64,000 nucleotides of DNA. Source: Rubrivivax sp. Lineage in GTDB: Bacteria; Pseudomonadota; Gammaproteobacteria; Burkholderiales; Burkholderiaceae_C. Under the pieces are notes generated by a model, which made no database searches, was not told where the DNA came from, and saw only the letters and a list, made by a program, of their open reading frames with translations. Shown here piece after piece: positions 1 through 7,457 of this stretch. Where the stretch lies: NCBI GenBank assembly GCA_030680415.1, contig JAUXVE010000098.1, forward strand, positions 1-64,000, written 5' to 3'. Position numbers and translations under genes: made by a program. Within the stretch, counting starts at the first letter, position 1, and each line of letters opens with the position of its first letter.

Positions 1-288
1 ACGCTAGCGCCTACTGCTTCCCTTCTTGATGATGTGTTTCAATCCACGCGCGCCCGAATGAGGGCGCGCGACAGGGCGCCGCAAGCCGCAAGGGCAAGGC
101 AACGTCCGTTTCAATCCACGCGCGCCCGAATGAGGGCGCGCGACACGAGGCCGGGTTCAGGCGCGACCAGGCGAAGGAGTTTCAATCCACGCGCGCCCGA
201 ATGAGGGCGCGCGACGAGCGCCTTCTGCAGCTCGGCCAGGCCCTTGATCTGGTTTCAATCCACGCGCGCCCGAATGAGGGCGCGCGAC
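1..288 (-). CRISPR. Type I-C CRISPR array, leader-proximal end (4 repeats, continues off the left edge)
   Basis: Four identical 37-bp repeats lie at 36-72, 108-144, 179-215 and 252-288, separated by spacers of 35, 34 and 36 bp (73-107, 145-178, 216-251). Bases 1-35 are probably a further whole spacer. Read on the minus strand each repeat starts GTCGCGCGCCC, has a strong stem (CGCGCGCCC paired with GGGCGCGCG around TCATTC) and ends GTGGATTGAAAC, the standard type I-C 3' end that leaves the 5' handle of the crRNA. The array lies directly downstream of cas2 and no repeat occurs between 289 and cas2, so the leader is on the right and 252-288 is the newest repeat. The lack of any repeat divergence suggests the sampled end is young. 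Total array length cannot be known from this window. Confidence 0.98.
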
Positions 289-476
289 TCCGTGCGCGCA
301 AGTCCTGACGCCAGAAACCTTTTTGACTCCTCCTGCGCGCACCCAGACCAGTTGGCAGGCGCCAACTGGGCGGTTTGCGAGTCGTTATCGAAATTCATGG
401 CGCAGATCAAGCACTTGGGCGCCGCGCGGACCTGGGCGGCGCCAGTCGGTCGCTTCAGGTTCGCGCGGTCAGGCCA
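289..476 (-). promoter_or_regulatory. CRISPR leader region
   Basis: This 188-bp stretch between cas2 and the first repeat has no convincing ORF. By position and orientation it is the leader: it should hold the promoter for the pre-crRNA (minus strand) and signals for spacer integration. It contains an A-rich run on the minus strand just before the array (CAAAAAGGTTTC at about 314-325) and a perfect 9-bp inverted repeat at 348-369. I cannot pick out a clear -35/-10 pair. Confidence 0.75.
348..369. repeat. Perfect inverted repeat inside the CRISPR leader
   Basis: CCAGTTGGC (348-356) and GCCAACTGG (361-369) are exact reverse complements around AGGC. The repeat lies 60 bp upstream of the first CRISPR repeat. 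It could form a cruciform or a hairpin in a leader transcript, or be a protein-binding palindrome. Function is unknown. Confidence 0.7.
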
Positions 477-767
477 TCATAGGACCAGCGGCGCATCAAA
501 GTCCGTGGCCTTGAACTTGCCGTGCTCACGTACTTCGCAGCCTTGCGTGTTCGGCAGGCGATACAGGCGCAGGCAATCCTGCTCCAGGTTGACGGCGGCC
601 ACCAGCCTGGCTTCCAGCGCCTCCATCTGCATCAGGTCGATCCTGCATTCGAACACCGATTTCTGCACGCGCTGGCCGGTGCCCTCACAGACCTTGGCCA
701 CCCGGCGCAAGCGCCGCCGTCCTTCGCGCGTCTCGGTGTTGACGTCGTAGCAGACGATCACCAGCAT
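477..767 (-). CDS. cas2: CRISPR-associated endonuclease Cas2 (type I-C)
   Basis: This 96-residue protein has the usual Cas2 length and opening, MLVIVCYDV, with the conserved Asp at residue 8 ending the first beta strand of the ferredoxin-like fold. Cas2 dimers bridge two Cas1 dimers in the spacer-integration complex. The gene starts 9 bp after the cas1 stop, so the two are surely cotranscribed, and it is the last cas gene before the leader and array, as in canonical I-C loci. Nothing is odd about its length or sequence. Confidence 0.97.
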   Translation of the reverse strand: MLVIVCYDVNTETREGRRRLRRVAKVCEGTGQRVQKSVFECRIDLMQMEALEARLVAAVNLEQDCLRLYRLPNTQGCEVREHGKFKATDFDAPLVL

Positions 768-776
768 GGCTTCACC

Positions 777-1805
777 TCACCTCATCTGGAACGGCAGGTA
801 GGCCTCGGCCTCGCCGCGCACATGCCGGGCCAGCAACCGCGCCTGCACCAGCGGCAGCAGACCCAGCGGCACGCTTTCGGCCAGCAACGGGTGGGTCAGG
901 GCTTCCTGCTTGCGCTCCTGGTAGGCCACGACGACGGCTTTGCGCGCATCGCCCTGCAGCAGCACGGCGCCACCTTCACGCTCGTCGAAGTCGGCTGCCG
1001 ACAACTGCGTGCGGTTGACCAACGTCAGTGCCAGGCGGTCGGCGAACGGGCGGAACTCTTCCATCAGGTCCAGTGCCAGCGCCGCGCGGCCTGGCCGCAG
1101 TGCGTGCAAGAAACCCAGTTGCGGGTCCAGGCCGGCGGCTTCGCAGGCGCTGCGGCAGTCGTTCATCCACATCGAATAGAAGAACGACAGCAGCGCGTTC
1201 ATGCGGTCGCGCGGCGGCCGGCGACTGCGGCCGTCCATGCTGAACGTGGCGCGAAGGTCGGGCCGCACCAGCAGGTTGAGCGCGCCAAAGTAGTTGCGCG
1301 CGGCTTCGCCCTCAACCCCACGCAATACGTCCAGGCTGGTCGCCGCCGGCAGCGCGCGCAGGCTGGCCGCCAGATCGAGTGCGGTGCGTGTCAATGCCGC
1401 TTCATCGCCGGCGAGCTTGGCTTCACGGGCGCCGCGCAGCAGCACCTGGCGCTGGTTCTTGATCTTGCCGGCCACCACGGCGCGCGCCAGCGTGAGGGTG
1501 AAGTCGGCGTTGTCGACAGCGCGGTGCTGGGCCTGACGCAGCAGCACGTTGCCGCTGACCGGGCCTTCAAGCCTGGCCTTGAAGCGGCCGTTGTCGCCCA
1601 GCAGCACCAGGGTGATGGCGTCAGTGGCCAGCCGGTGCATGAGCGGCGTGCTCAGGCCCACATGGCCCATGCACACCACCGCTTGCAGGTGGTGCAGCGG
1701 CACACGCAGCCGCGCTTCGTCACCCACCATCACGCGCAAGGTGTCGTTGTCCAGACGCAGGTAACTCTCCGGCGTGGTCACGTACAGGGTGTTGAGCAGT
1801 TGCAT
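777..1805 (-). CDS. cas1: CRISPR-associated endonuclease Cas1 (type I-C)
   Basis: 342 residues, normal for Cas1c. The N-terminal beta domain opens with LLNTLYVTTPESYLRLDN. The all-alpha catalytic domain carries the metal ligands: a glutamate in the central helices, the His of GFLHALRPGR, and the acidic residues of LDLMEEFRPFADR. Cas1 integrates new spacers at the leader-repeat junction together with Cas2; in I-C systems Cas4 trims prespacers and selects the TTC motif. The start lies 8 bp after the cas4 stop and the end 9 bp before cas2, making a tight cas4-cas1-cas2 adaptation operon. Confidence 0.97.
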   Translation of the reverse strand: MQLLNTLYVTTPESYLRLDNDTLRVMVGDEARLRVPLHHLQAVVCMGHVGLSTPLMHRLATDAITLVLLGDNGRFKARLEGPVSGNVLLRQAQHRAVDNADFTLTLARAVVAGKIKNQRQVLLRGAREAKLAGDEAALTRTALDLAASLRALPAATSLDVLRGVEGEAARNYFGALNLLVRPDLRATFSMDGRSRRPPRDRMNALLSFFYSMWMNDCRSACEAAGLDPQLGFLHALRPGRAALALDLMEEFRPFADRLALTLVNRTQLSAADFDEREGGAVLLQGDARKAVVVAYQERKQEALTHPLLAESVPLGLLPLVQARLLARHVRGEAEAYLPFQMR

Positions 1806-1813
1806 GGTGGCGC

Positions 1814-2446
1814 CTATGTGTCGGGGTCAAACAGGCCGGGCAGGGCGCCGGGTGCATGTAACCGCAGCAAGGCCTCGGGCTGGCAGCGGTCGCGTAGCGA
1901 GCAGCCTTTGCAGCGCCGCACGTTGGTGGTGGGCGGCGGTAGCGTGGCGGTGGCCTGCATCTGGCGTATGGCGCGCACGGGGTCGGTCACCTGCTTGCGC
2001 ACTGCGGCCGTGATGTTGACTTCGCGCCGGCGACGCGAGCTGGCGTAGTAGATCGCGCCCACGCTCACGCTGCGCCCCGTCATGGCCTCCAGGCACAGCG
2101 CTTGGGCGGTCAATTGCAAGTCGTCGCAGGCCGCGACGTCGGCCGCCTTGTGCCGCGAGCCATGTTTGTATTCCACCGGGTAGGGCGTGCCGTCGGGCTC
2201 AGACTCCACCACGTCGGCCTTGCCGATGAGGCCCAGCGTGTCGTGCCAGACCGGCAGGGCGCGTTCGATGCGCAGGCCTTTGCGCAGCTCCATGCCGGGC
2301 TGGTCAACCAGCGCGTGCACGGCCTGCCCGCGCTGGGTATGCAGGTTGTCGTCGAACGCCTGTTCCAGGTGGATCAGCCCGCACTGGCGCGGGCAGTAGG
2401 CCCAGTGCTGCAGGGCAGAGAGGGGGATGGGGTCGAGGTCGTCCAT
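1814..2446 (-). CDS. cas4: CRISPR-associated exonuclease Cas4
   Basis: A RecB-family nuclease of 210 residues from the ATG at 2446; an in-frame TTG at 2452 would add two residues. The N-terminal Fe-S half-site CPRQC (about residue 19) and the C-terminal cysteine pair in CKGCSLRDRC supply the four cluster ligands. The nuclease motif is YPVEYKHG (the E-x-K lysine) preceded by the GKADVVE aspartate. Cas4 processes prespacers with Cas1-Cas2. Unlike normal I-C operons, its upstream neighbour is not cas7 but the divergent FitA/VapC module starting at 2532. The cas4-cas1-cas2 unit must therefore have its own promoter in the 85-bp gap or depend on read-through antisense to the toxin-antitoxin genes. 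Confidence 0.95.
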   Translation of the reverse strand: MDDLDPIPLSALQHWAYCPRQCGLIHLEQAFDDNLHTQRGQAVHALVDQPGMELRKGLRIERALPVWHDTLGLIGKADVVESEPDGTPYPVEYKHGSRHKAADVAACDDLQLTAQALCLEAMTGRSVSVGAIYYASSRRRREVNITAAVRKQVTDPVRAIRQMQATATLPPPTTNVRRCKGCSLRDRCQPEALLRLHAPGALPGLFDPDT

Positions 2447-2531
2447 GGCCAATCAGCGTGCCAAACCGGCGCTGCGCGAATGGCGCCCGGTTGATATCAT
2501 CGGCATCACTCTACTTTGGCGGAGTCTTGCC
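2447..2531. promoter_or_regulatory. Divergent promoter region between cas4 and the FitA/VapC module
   Basis: An 85-bp gap between two genes transcribed away from each other. An 8-bp palindrome TGATATCA lies at 2492-2499, overlapping TTGATA (2491-2496), which could be the -35 element of the toxin-antitoxin promoter. On the other strand the same AT-rich patch is the only plausible promoter core for cas4-cas1-cas2. FitA-type antitoxins with their toxins bind palindromes in their own promoters, so adaptation genes and addiction module may share one operator. The assignment is inference. Confidence 0.4.
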
Positions 2532-2777
2532 ATGGCCGACATCGTGCTGCGCAACCTGGAAGATGGCCTGAAAGAAAAGCTGCGCCAGCGTGCGGCAAGC
2601 AACCAACGCTCCATGAACGCCGAGCTGCGAGAGATCGTCAGCGCCGCGCTGGCGCAACCCAGGCGCAGCAGCCGGGCCGACTTGAAGAAGCTGGCTGCCG
2701 ACATCCGCGCACTGAGCGCGGGGCGCCGGCAGACCCCGTCTGAAGACCTGCTGCGCGAGAGCCGCGACCAGCGATGA
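2532..2777 (+). CDS. FitA/VapB-type antitoxin (ribbon-helix-helix)
   Basis: 81 residues from the ATG at 2532, preceded by GGAG at a good distance. A longer frame from 2427 lacks a ribosome site and is rejected. The N-terminus MADIVLRNLEDGLKEKLRQRAA followed by SMNAELREIV is the Arc/FitA ribbon-helix-helix domain that binds the operator; the Arg-rich tail would wrap and inhibit the toxin. Its stop overlaps the start of the PIN toxin by four bases (ATGA), the classic coupling of antitoxin before toxin. It lies inside the I-C cas operon on the opposite strand. Confidence 0.9.
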   Translation: MADIVLRNLEDGLKEKLRQRAASNQRSMNAELREIVSAALAQPRRSSRADLKKLAADIRALSAGRRQTPSEDLLRESRDQR

Positions 2778-3193
2778 AATGGGTGATCGACGCCAGCGTG
2801 GCCGCCAAGTGGCTGGCCCCCGAGCCCGACACGCCGCAGGCCGAAGCCCTGCTGGCCGATGAGCTGATCGCGCCCGACCTGCTCTATGCCGAGGTCGGCA
2901 ACATCTTGTGGAAAAAGCAACTCCGCGGCGAGATGGACGCCGCCACCACGCAGATCGGCGCGCGCTGGCTGTTGCAGGTACCGCTGCAGGTGCACGAGAG
3001 TGCCAGCCTGTTGGCTGATGCGCTGGCCCTGGCGCTGCAACTGCAGCACCCGGCATATGACTGCTTCTACCTGGCGCTGGCACAGCGGGTTGACGCGCCA
3101 CTGGTCACCGCTGACCGGCGGCTTCATGCGCGCTGCCAGGCAGTGGATGCGGCGGGGTTGGGGGCGCGGGTCAGGTTGCTGGATGCCGGGTGA
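2774..3193 (+). CDS. vapC: VapC-family PIN-domain toxin ribonuclease
   Basis: 139 residues with the full PIN-domain active site: Asp6 in MKWVIDASV, Glu40 in LLYAEVGN, Asp96 in AYDCFYLALA and Asp114 in LVTADRRL. Such toxins cleave tRNA or rRNA when the antitoxin is degraded. The start overlaps the antitoxin stop by ATGA. A GC-rich inverted repeat (GGGCGG 3198-3203, CCGCCC 3220-3225) follows the stop and may act as a weak terminator. All catalytic acids are present, so the toxin should be active. Which RNA it cuts cannot be told from sequence. Confidence 0.93.
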   Translation: MKWVIDASVAAKWLAPEPDTPQAEALLADELIAPDLLYAEVGNILWKKQLRGEMDAATTQIGARWLLQVPLQVHESASLLADALALALQLQHPAYDCFYLALAQRVDAPLVTADRRLHARCQAVDAAGLGARVRLLDAG

Positions 3194-3314
3194 AGTTGGG
3201 CGGCACCGCCAAGGTTGCACCGCCCAGCGGTGGATGGCGTTGTGGTCGTTCATGGCAGTGGCACACACAAGTGCATCCGACTAGACTTTGTTCCAGCGCA
3301 TCGAGGAGCCCCAC

Positions 3315-3539
3315 ATGCCGACCCCCATCGAAATTGTCGAAGCCCAAGCGATGAAGCTCACGCCGAATGAACGAGCCGATCTGGCGGACAAACTTTGGCT
3401 GAGTGTGAATTCAAAGGATGAAGTCGATGCTGCTTGGGAGGCCGAGATTGCGCGCCGCATCCAGCAGATCGACTCCGGCGAGGTCGGGTACATCCCCTGG
3501 GAGACCGTGATGGCAGAACTGCGTGCCAAGTTCGGTTGA
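3315..3539 (+). CDS. Addiction-module antitoxin of the TIGR02574 family
   Basis: 74 residues from the ATG at 3315, with GAGGAG seven bases upstream; the in-frame TTG at 3288 is less likely. The sequence (ALKLTPNERADLADKLW-type core, VDAAWEAEIARRIQQIDSGE, PWETVMAELRAKFG) matches the short putative addiction-module component family that precedes ParE/RelE toxins. The stop overlaps the toxin start as TGATG. A TAGACT hexamer near 3283 could be its -10 element. This is the second antitoxin of the island between cas7 and cas4. Confidence 0.88.
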   Translation: MPTPIEIVEAQAMKLTPNERADLADKLWLSVNSKDEVDAAWEAEIARRIQQIDSGEVGYIPWETVMAELRAKFG

Positions 3540-3829
3540 TGCAAATCGTCGTCGACCCGGCGGCGCAGCACGAACCCGATGCTGCGCTGCAGTGGAGCAA
3601 GACCACCTTCGGCCGCGGCACGGCCGCTCGACTGCAGCGCAGGTTTGAGCAGGCGGGCCAGATGTTGATGGGCCAGCTGGCCATCGGCACCCCGGACGCG
3701 GGGCAGGCCCGCAAGCTGCGACTTGGCAAGTTTCCGTACTCCCTCGCTTATCGGTTGCACGGCGGGGTGATTACGGTGATTGCGGTGGCGCATCAGAGCC
3801 GACACCCTGAGTACTGGGTGGGACGCTGA
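3539..3829 (+). CDS. ParE/RelE-superfamily toxin
   Basis: 96 residues from the ATG at 3539, which shares one base with the antitoxin stop. The pattern MQIVVDPAAQHEPDAALQW, RLQRRFEQAG, ARKLRLGKFPYSLAYRLHGGVITVIAVAHQSRHPEYW is the ParE/RelE fold with the usual LxxFPYxLxY and VxVxAVxHxxRxPxYW signatures. It could poison gyrase (ParE-like) or act as a ribosome-dependent mRNase (RelE-like). The cas7 stop, on the opposite strand, lies only 25 bp beyond its stop, so the two toxin-antitoxin pairs completely fill the cas7-cas4 junction. Confidence 0.9.
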   Translation: MQIVVDPAAQHEPDAALQWSKTTFGRGTAARLQRRFEQAGQMLMGQLAIGTPDAGQARKLRLGKFPYSLAYRLHGGVITVIAVAHQSRHPEYWVGR

Positions 3830-3854
3830 TGCAGGCCCGATGCCAAGTACTGCC

Positions 3855-4775
3855 TCAGCAGCGGCGAAGCAGAGTGACCCTTGGCGCTGCCGCCACTTCC
3901 TGGCCCACCGCCACCGGCGCGCCGTCGAAGGTGACTTCATAGGCGGCGAAGTCGCGCGTCGGCGACGACGGGTCGCGGTTGGTGACGGCCAGCCTGTCGA
4001 ACAGCGCGTGCGCGTGCGCGTTCCCGAGGTCGGTCGAATGCTTGAACACATACAGCCCGCGCGTTGCCATCTGGCCGCGTGCTGCCGAGCGGTCGTGTTC
4101 GAACATGTCTTCGAGCGCGTTGAAGAAGACTTCGAGGTCTTCAGCGCTGAACCCGGTCTGCTTGGCCAGGAACGACGATACAAAGCCGTGTGATCGGTAC
4201 AAGCCGTATGGCACGGTGTGCTTGCGGCCCATGGTGCGGTTGTCGCCGTCCTGCTTCTCGGCCTCGGCCTCGGTGGCAACGGCCATGCGGGTGATCGAGT
4301 GTTCACTGGCCACGATGGGGTCGAGCGAGCGAGCGAAGGTCATTTGAACCGGGCCGCGCACCTGGCCGCAATTGACGCCCGTGGACATGACCGCCCCGAA
4401 GGTGCGAACGTCATAGAAGTTCTTGCAGATCCATTCGCGCGCCTTCTCGACACTGTCTGCACTGCCTTTGCGCTTCTTCTTGGCGTCCTTGTCATCGCCA
4501 CCCAGCTCGGCGCTGGCGCCGATGGCTTCGTATGCAGCGCGGTGTGTGCGCTCCAGGACGGCTTTCTCCTTGATGTAGATGTCGTAGGGCGGCGCACAGT
4601 CCTTGATCAAACCGACGTAGTTGCGCACCTTGCGCTTGAGTGACACATCGGTCACCAGGCCGTGGCCGGTCTCGGCGTCCAGCCGAGGCAAGTTGCCGGC
4701 ATCGGGGTCACCGTTGGGGTTGCCGTCTTTCACATCGAAGAGCAGCACGAAATCATGACGGGTGGTGACTGTCAT
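3855..4775 (-). CDS. cas7: Type I-C Cascade backbone protein Cas7
   Basis: 306 residues. The N-terminus [23 protein letters not shown] is diagnostic of Cas7/Csd2 of type I-C, followed by [16 protein letters not shown] of the RRM-like core. Several copies polymerise along the crRNA and make the thumb contacts every six nucleotides. It begins 1 bp after the cas8c stop (cas8c ends at 4777, cas7 ATG at 4775), so translation is coupled. Its 3' end abuts the convergent toxin gene. The C-terminal tail (VTLLRRC) may have been altered by the adjoining insertion, but the core is complete. Confidence 0.96.
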   Translation of the reverse strand: MTVTTRHDFVLLFDVKDGNPNGDPDAGNLPRLDAETGHGLVTDVSLKRKVRNYVGLIKDCAPPYDIYIKEKAVLERTHRAAYEAIGASAELGGDDKDAKKKRKGSADSVEKAREWICKNFYDVRTFGAVMSTGVNCGQVRGPVQMTFARSLDPIVASEHSITRMAVATEAEAEKQDGDNRTMGRKHTVPYGLYRSHGFVSSFLAKQTGFSAEDLEVFFNALEDMFEHDRSAARGQMATRGLYVFKHSTDLGNAHAHALFDRLAVTNRDPSSPTRDFAAYEVTFDGAPVAVGQEVAAAPRVTLLRRC

Positions 4776-4776
4776 T

Positions 4777-6540
4777 TCAGTTCTCCTGAGCGGTGTTGTT
4801 GTCGGCGTCTTTACGGGTGAAGAATTGCTGGCGCTGGTGGTAGTAGCCCAGCGCGAAGCGGCCCTGCTGAGCCAGCGTGAGCTGGCGCGGGAAGTCGGTC
4901 ATGGGTTCGAGCACTTCGCCAATGAGTCGCTCGAAGTAGACGGTCTGCCCGTCCGTTAACTTCTTCAGGTGCGCGTTCTTCAGGCGCAACAAGGTGGTGA
5001 AGACGGTCACCGGCGTGGTCGACGCGGCGCTGTAGTAGCGGTCCCGAATGGTGGCGTTGATTCCCGGCATGGCCTGCCGCTGGATATGCTCCAGCACGGC
5101 AAACAGCCGTCCGAGCCGATACGGGGTGTCGGTTTGCGCCATGTCCAGTTGCTCCTTGAAGTGTTGTGTGTTTGTCGCGGCGTCAGGGTGCGTGCGCCGG
5201 TGGTCACGGTTGAGCCACGCCTTGAGCACAGCCGCACGCAGGTAGGTCACCTCTTGCTCGGCCTTGCAGCGCATGACGGCCGCGTTGAGCAACAGGGCCG
5301 GGTAGGGCATGCCTTCGAGAATGGCCCGCATCCACTCGCCGGCCAGCCGAGGCGGTACGTTTTCCAGCTTGTTTTGCAGCGCAAGGCTTGAGAGAAGGCG
5401 GAGCAGCGAGGGGGTGATTGGATCGCTGTCGAACCTGCGCACCACTCGCAAGTCATCGAAATGCCGGGTGATGCGCGGCCCCAGTTCTGCCAGCGGTGCC
5501 TCAAGCCAGAAGCGCACGCTGATGCGGGCCGCGTTGGGCGCCAGGCCCAGAACGAAAAAGCGCACGTCGCGCTCACCAACAGGCAACTGCCCGCCTTTCA
5601 CGGCGTCGAACAGCGCTTGCACGGCGCGCACGCCACGGTCCGGGTCATCCTTCGGTTCGCCAAACAGGTCGGCGAGCGTGAATTCGCCATCAAACGTCGA
5701 GGCGCGGTCGGCCCAGAAAACCGTGGAGGCGTCACCGACTTGAACCCGGTTTCGGGAGTCCCTGTCCAGTAAATGGTTCAGCGCGGTGGTGTACGCGAAG
5801 CTCGCCCTCTCGCTGATCGGCGCGTTTTCGCCCTGGCGCTCATTCTTCCCGTAGGACTCAAACGCGCGCGCATTGAACGACACGACATTGGCGCCCGAGG
5901 ACTGCGCGCCCCACACGCCCTTGATCGAGGGATGCAGGCGCTGAATCGGGGCCAGCACACCGTCCACCAAGCACATTGCGGCGGTGGTACTTTCGGTGCC
6001 CGTGCTTTGCGTAGCCGCCAAAGCCACCGCTGGGCGCTGGCAAACCAAGTCCACATCTCCGGCAAGTTGGAAAGTCATTACCGCATTGGTCTCGGCAATG
6101 TCGGTCCATGCGGAATGCGCTTGCAGCACGGACCAGTCTGCACGGGCCAGCGCCGCAAGCACGGCACGTACGCCAACGTCAGAACACGCAGGCTCGGGGA
6201 GTGCTTCGATCCGGGCACGAAAGGCCGCCTGTGGCGACACGGCAGTGCTGCTCTTGCGCGCCTTGTCCAAGCCGATCACATAGGCCGCGCTGTCCCAAAG
6301 CAAATTGGCCTTGACGCCGGATGTCTTCTTCTCACCTTGCGGCACGAGAAAGGACTGCGCGCGCAGCTTCTTACCTACGACTTGCCGTGTGTCGCGAAGC
6401 TGTACGACACCACCATCCGCTGAGATCTCGACGACGAACGGGATCTCCTTGGTTTCAAGGCCGAGGCTGGGCAATCTCTGCGCCGGGTCGGGGTCGCGGG
6501 CCTTGCGGTCGTAGTACCGAACGAGGTCTTGCAAGATCAT
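4777..6540 (-). CDS. cas8c: Type I-C Cascade large subunit Cas8c
   Basis: 587 residues, the normal size for Cas8c/Csd1. The opening [18 protein letters not shown], the [13 protein letters not shown] segment and the C-terminal [15 protein letters not shown] are typical of this family. Cas8c recognises the TTC PAM, opens the target and, through an internal start, may also supply a small subunit (Cas11c), as shown for other I-C systems. Its ATG overlaps the cas5c stop (ATGA) and cas7 follows directly. No break or frameshift is visible. Confidence 0.96.
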   Translation of the reverse strand: MILQDLVRYYDRKARDPDPAQRLPSLGLETKEIPFVVEISADGGVVQLRDTRQVVGKKLRAQSFLVPQGEKKTSGVKANLLWDSAAYVIGLDKARKSSTAVSPQAAFRARIEALPEPACSDVGVRAVLAALARADWSVLQAHSAWTDIAETNAVMTFQLAGDVDLVCQRPAVALAATQSTGTESTTAAMCLVDGVLAPIQRLHPSIKGVWGAQSSGANVVSFNARAFESYGKNERQGENAPISERASFAYTTALNHLLDRDSRNRVQVGDASTVFWADRASTFDGEFTLADLFGEPKDDPDRGVRAVQALFDAVKGGQLPVGERDVRFFVLGLAPNAARISVRFWLEAPLAELGPRITRHFDDLRVVRRFDSDPITPSLLRLLSSLALQNKLENVPPRLAGEWMRAILEGMPYPALLLNAAVMRCKAEQEVTYLRAAVLKAWLNRDHRRTHPDAATNTQHFKEQLDMAQTDTPYRLGRLFAVLEHIQRQAMPGINATIRDRYYSAASTTPVTVFTTLLRLKNAHLKKLTDGQTVYFERLIGEVLEPMTDFPRQLTLAQQGRFALGYYHQRQQFFTRKDADNNTAQEN

Positions 6541-7202
6541 CTCGCGCCCTCCTGCTCGGGTAGGTCAATGACGCCATCGTTCATCTGGGCACGAAAGAAC
6601 ATCGCTTGCGGGTCGGCCGGATTGGTGAAGTCCATGTCACGCAGCATCCAACCCAGGTCGCGCGTCTCTGCAATGGGTGGAACCTCATCGTCAGCCGACT
6701 CGACAAGCCGCACCCTCGCGTCGAACTCACGGCAACCCAGATAGGGCTGGTTCACGCATTGCCCATTAGCCGCCCGCCGTTCGAAGATGCTGAAGAACTT
6801 CTGCGGCGGCTGCGCGTCGCTGCGGTCCGCGCGCACTTCCATGTCGGCATGCACGCGATAGGCCACCTTGCGCAGGAACAAGCCGGCGCGTTGCTGGCGG
6901 TCGTCTTCAACGTAAATCGCCAAGTCGCCAGAGCCATCCGCCATCGCCTGCTGCACATTGCGGGTGGAGATGACCGATGCCACCTCATTGCGTCGTAGGT
7001 TGATCCAGCGCACAGGCCGCAGCACATCGATGCGCCGAACATGCCAGCGCACCGCAGGTTTCCAGAAAATGGCCTCGAACACGGCGCGTGCGGACGAAGG
7101 TGTGATCACGTCGTAGGACACGCGCTCGACTTTCATTTCAGGTCGCGTGAAGCAGGCGTAGTCGCCTGCGATTTCAAGACAGTAGCGTTTCAGATTTGCC
7201 AC
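6537..7202 (-). CDS. cas5c: Cas5c (Cas5d), crRNA-processing endoribonuclease of type I-C
   Basis: 221 residues. In type I-C, Cas5 replaces Cas6: it cuts pre-crRNA below the repeat stem and stays on the 5' handle. The sequence has the Cas5 N-terminus (YCLEIAGDYACFTRPEMKVERVSYDVITPSSARAVFEAI) with the conserved RVSYDV and PSSARG-like loop. The start is a GTG at 7202; its ribosome site AGGAGT overlaps the TAG stop (7213-7215) of the small upstream gene, so its translation is coupled to that gene. It overlaps cas8c by ATGA at its 3' end. Confidence 0.95.
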   Translation of the reverse strand: MANLKRYCLEIAGDYACFTRPEMKVERVSYDVITPSSARAVFEAIFWKPAVRWHVRRIDVLRPVRWINLRRNEVASVISTRNVQQAMADGSGDLAIYVEDDRQQRAGLFLRKVAYRVHADMEVRADRSDAQPPQKFFSIFERRAANGQCVNQPYLGCREFDARVRLVESADDEVPPIAETRDLGWMLRDMDFTNPADPQAMFFRAQMNDGVIDLPEQEGAR

Positions 7203-7212
7203 GTATCAACTC

Positions 7213-7431
7213 CTATGCGCCAAGAGACCTAGCGATGTGTGGAAGGGCAGAAAGGATCGCTTTAGCCAGGCGAACATCAAGCCCACTGTTGATCGCCAGC
7301 CATGCAACAAACAGTGCTCCTGCTGGCTTGGCACCCACGTGAATCAGGACGGTGAGCCACGCCAAGCAATAGCGATAGCCTGCTTGGCCTTTCAAGAGTC
7401 GCAGTTCCTTGAGCAGTTGGGCCAAGTGCAT
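7213..7431 (-). CDS. Unrecognised 72-residue membrane-like protein heading the cas5c-cas8c-cas7 operon
   Basis: The ATG at 7431 is preceded by GAGGTG six bases upstream (7438-7443) and by a TATATT -10 hexamer at 7458-7463, so it has its own promoter and ribosome site. The stop overlaps the cas5c Shine-Dalgarno ten bases before cas5c. These signals argue strongly that it is translated. The protein begins with a basic amphipathic stretch (LAQLLKELRLLKGQ), then has a hydrophobic core of about 30 residues interrupted by HVGAKPAG (YCLAWLTVLI and ALFVAWLAI), and ends with an amphipathic helix. It could be one or two membrane spans. I do not recognise a family; it is not a standard I-C protein. Possible roles are a small toxin, an anti-phage membrane effector, or a leader peptide for cas5c. 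Confidence 0.7.
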   Translation of the reverse strand: MHLAQLLKELRLLKGQAGYRYCLAWLTVLIHVGAKPAGALFVAWLAINSGLDVRLAKAILSALPHIARSLGA

Positions 7432-7457
7432 TCTTTTCACCTCGCAAGGGCGGGCGA

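Noticed and set aside
522-2048. 508-residue open frame on the plus strand across cas1 and cas2
   Set aside because: Antisense shadow of cas1/cas2/cas4 in GC-rich DNA; low-complexity Arg/Gln/Ala composition, no ribosome site, and the minus-strand genes are unmistakable.
2427-3829. Toxin-antitoxin island as part of a prophage or integron
   Set aside because: No integrase, attachment-site duplication, attC-like repeat or phage gene flanks the two modules; they abut cas genes directly.
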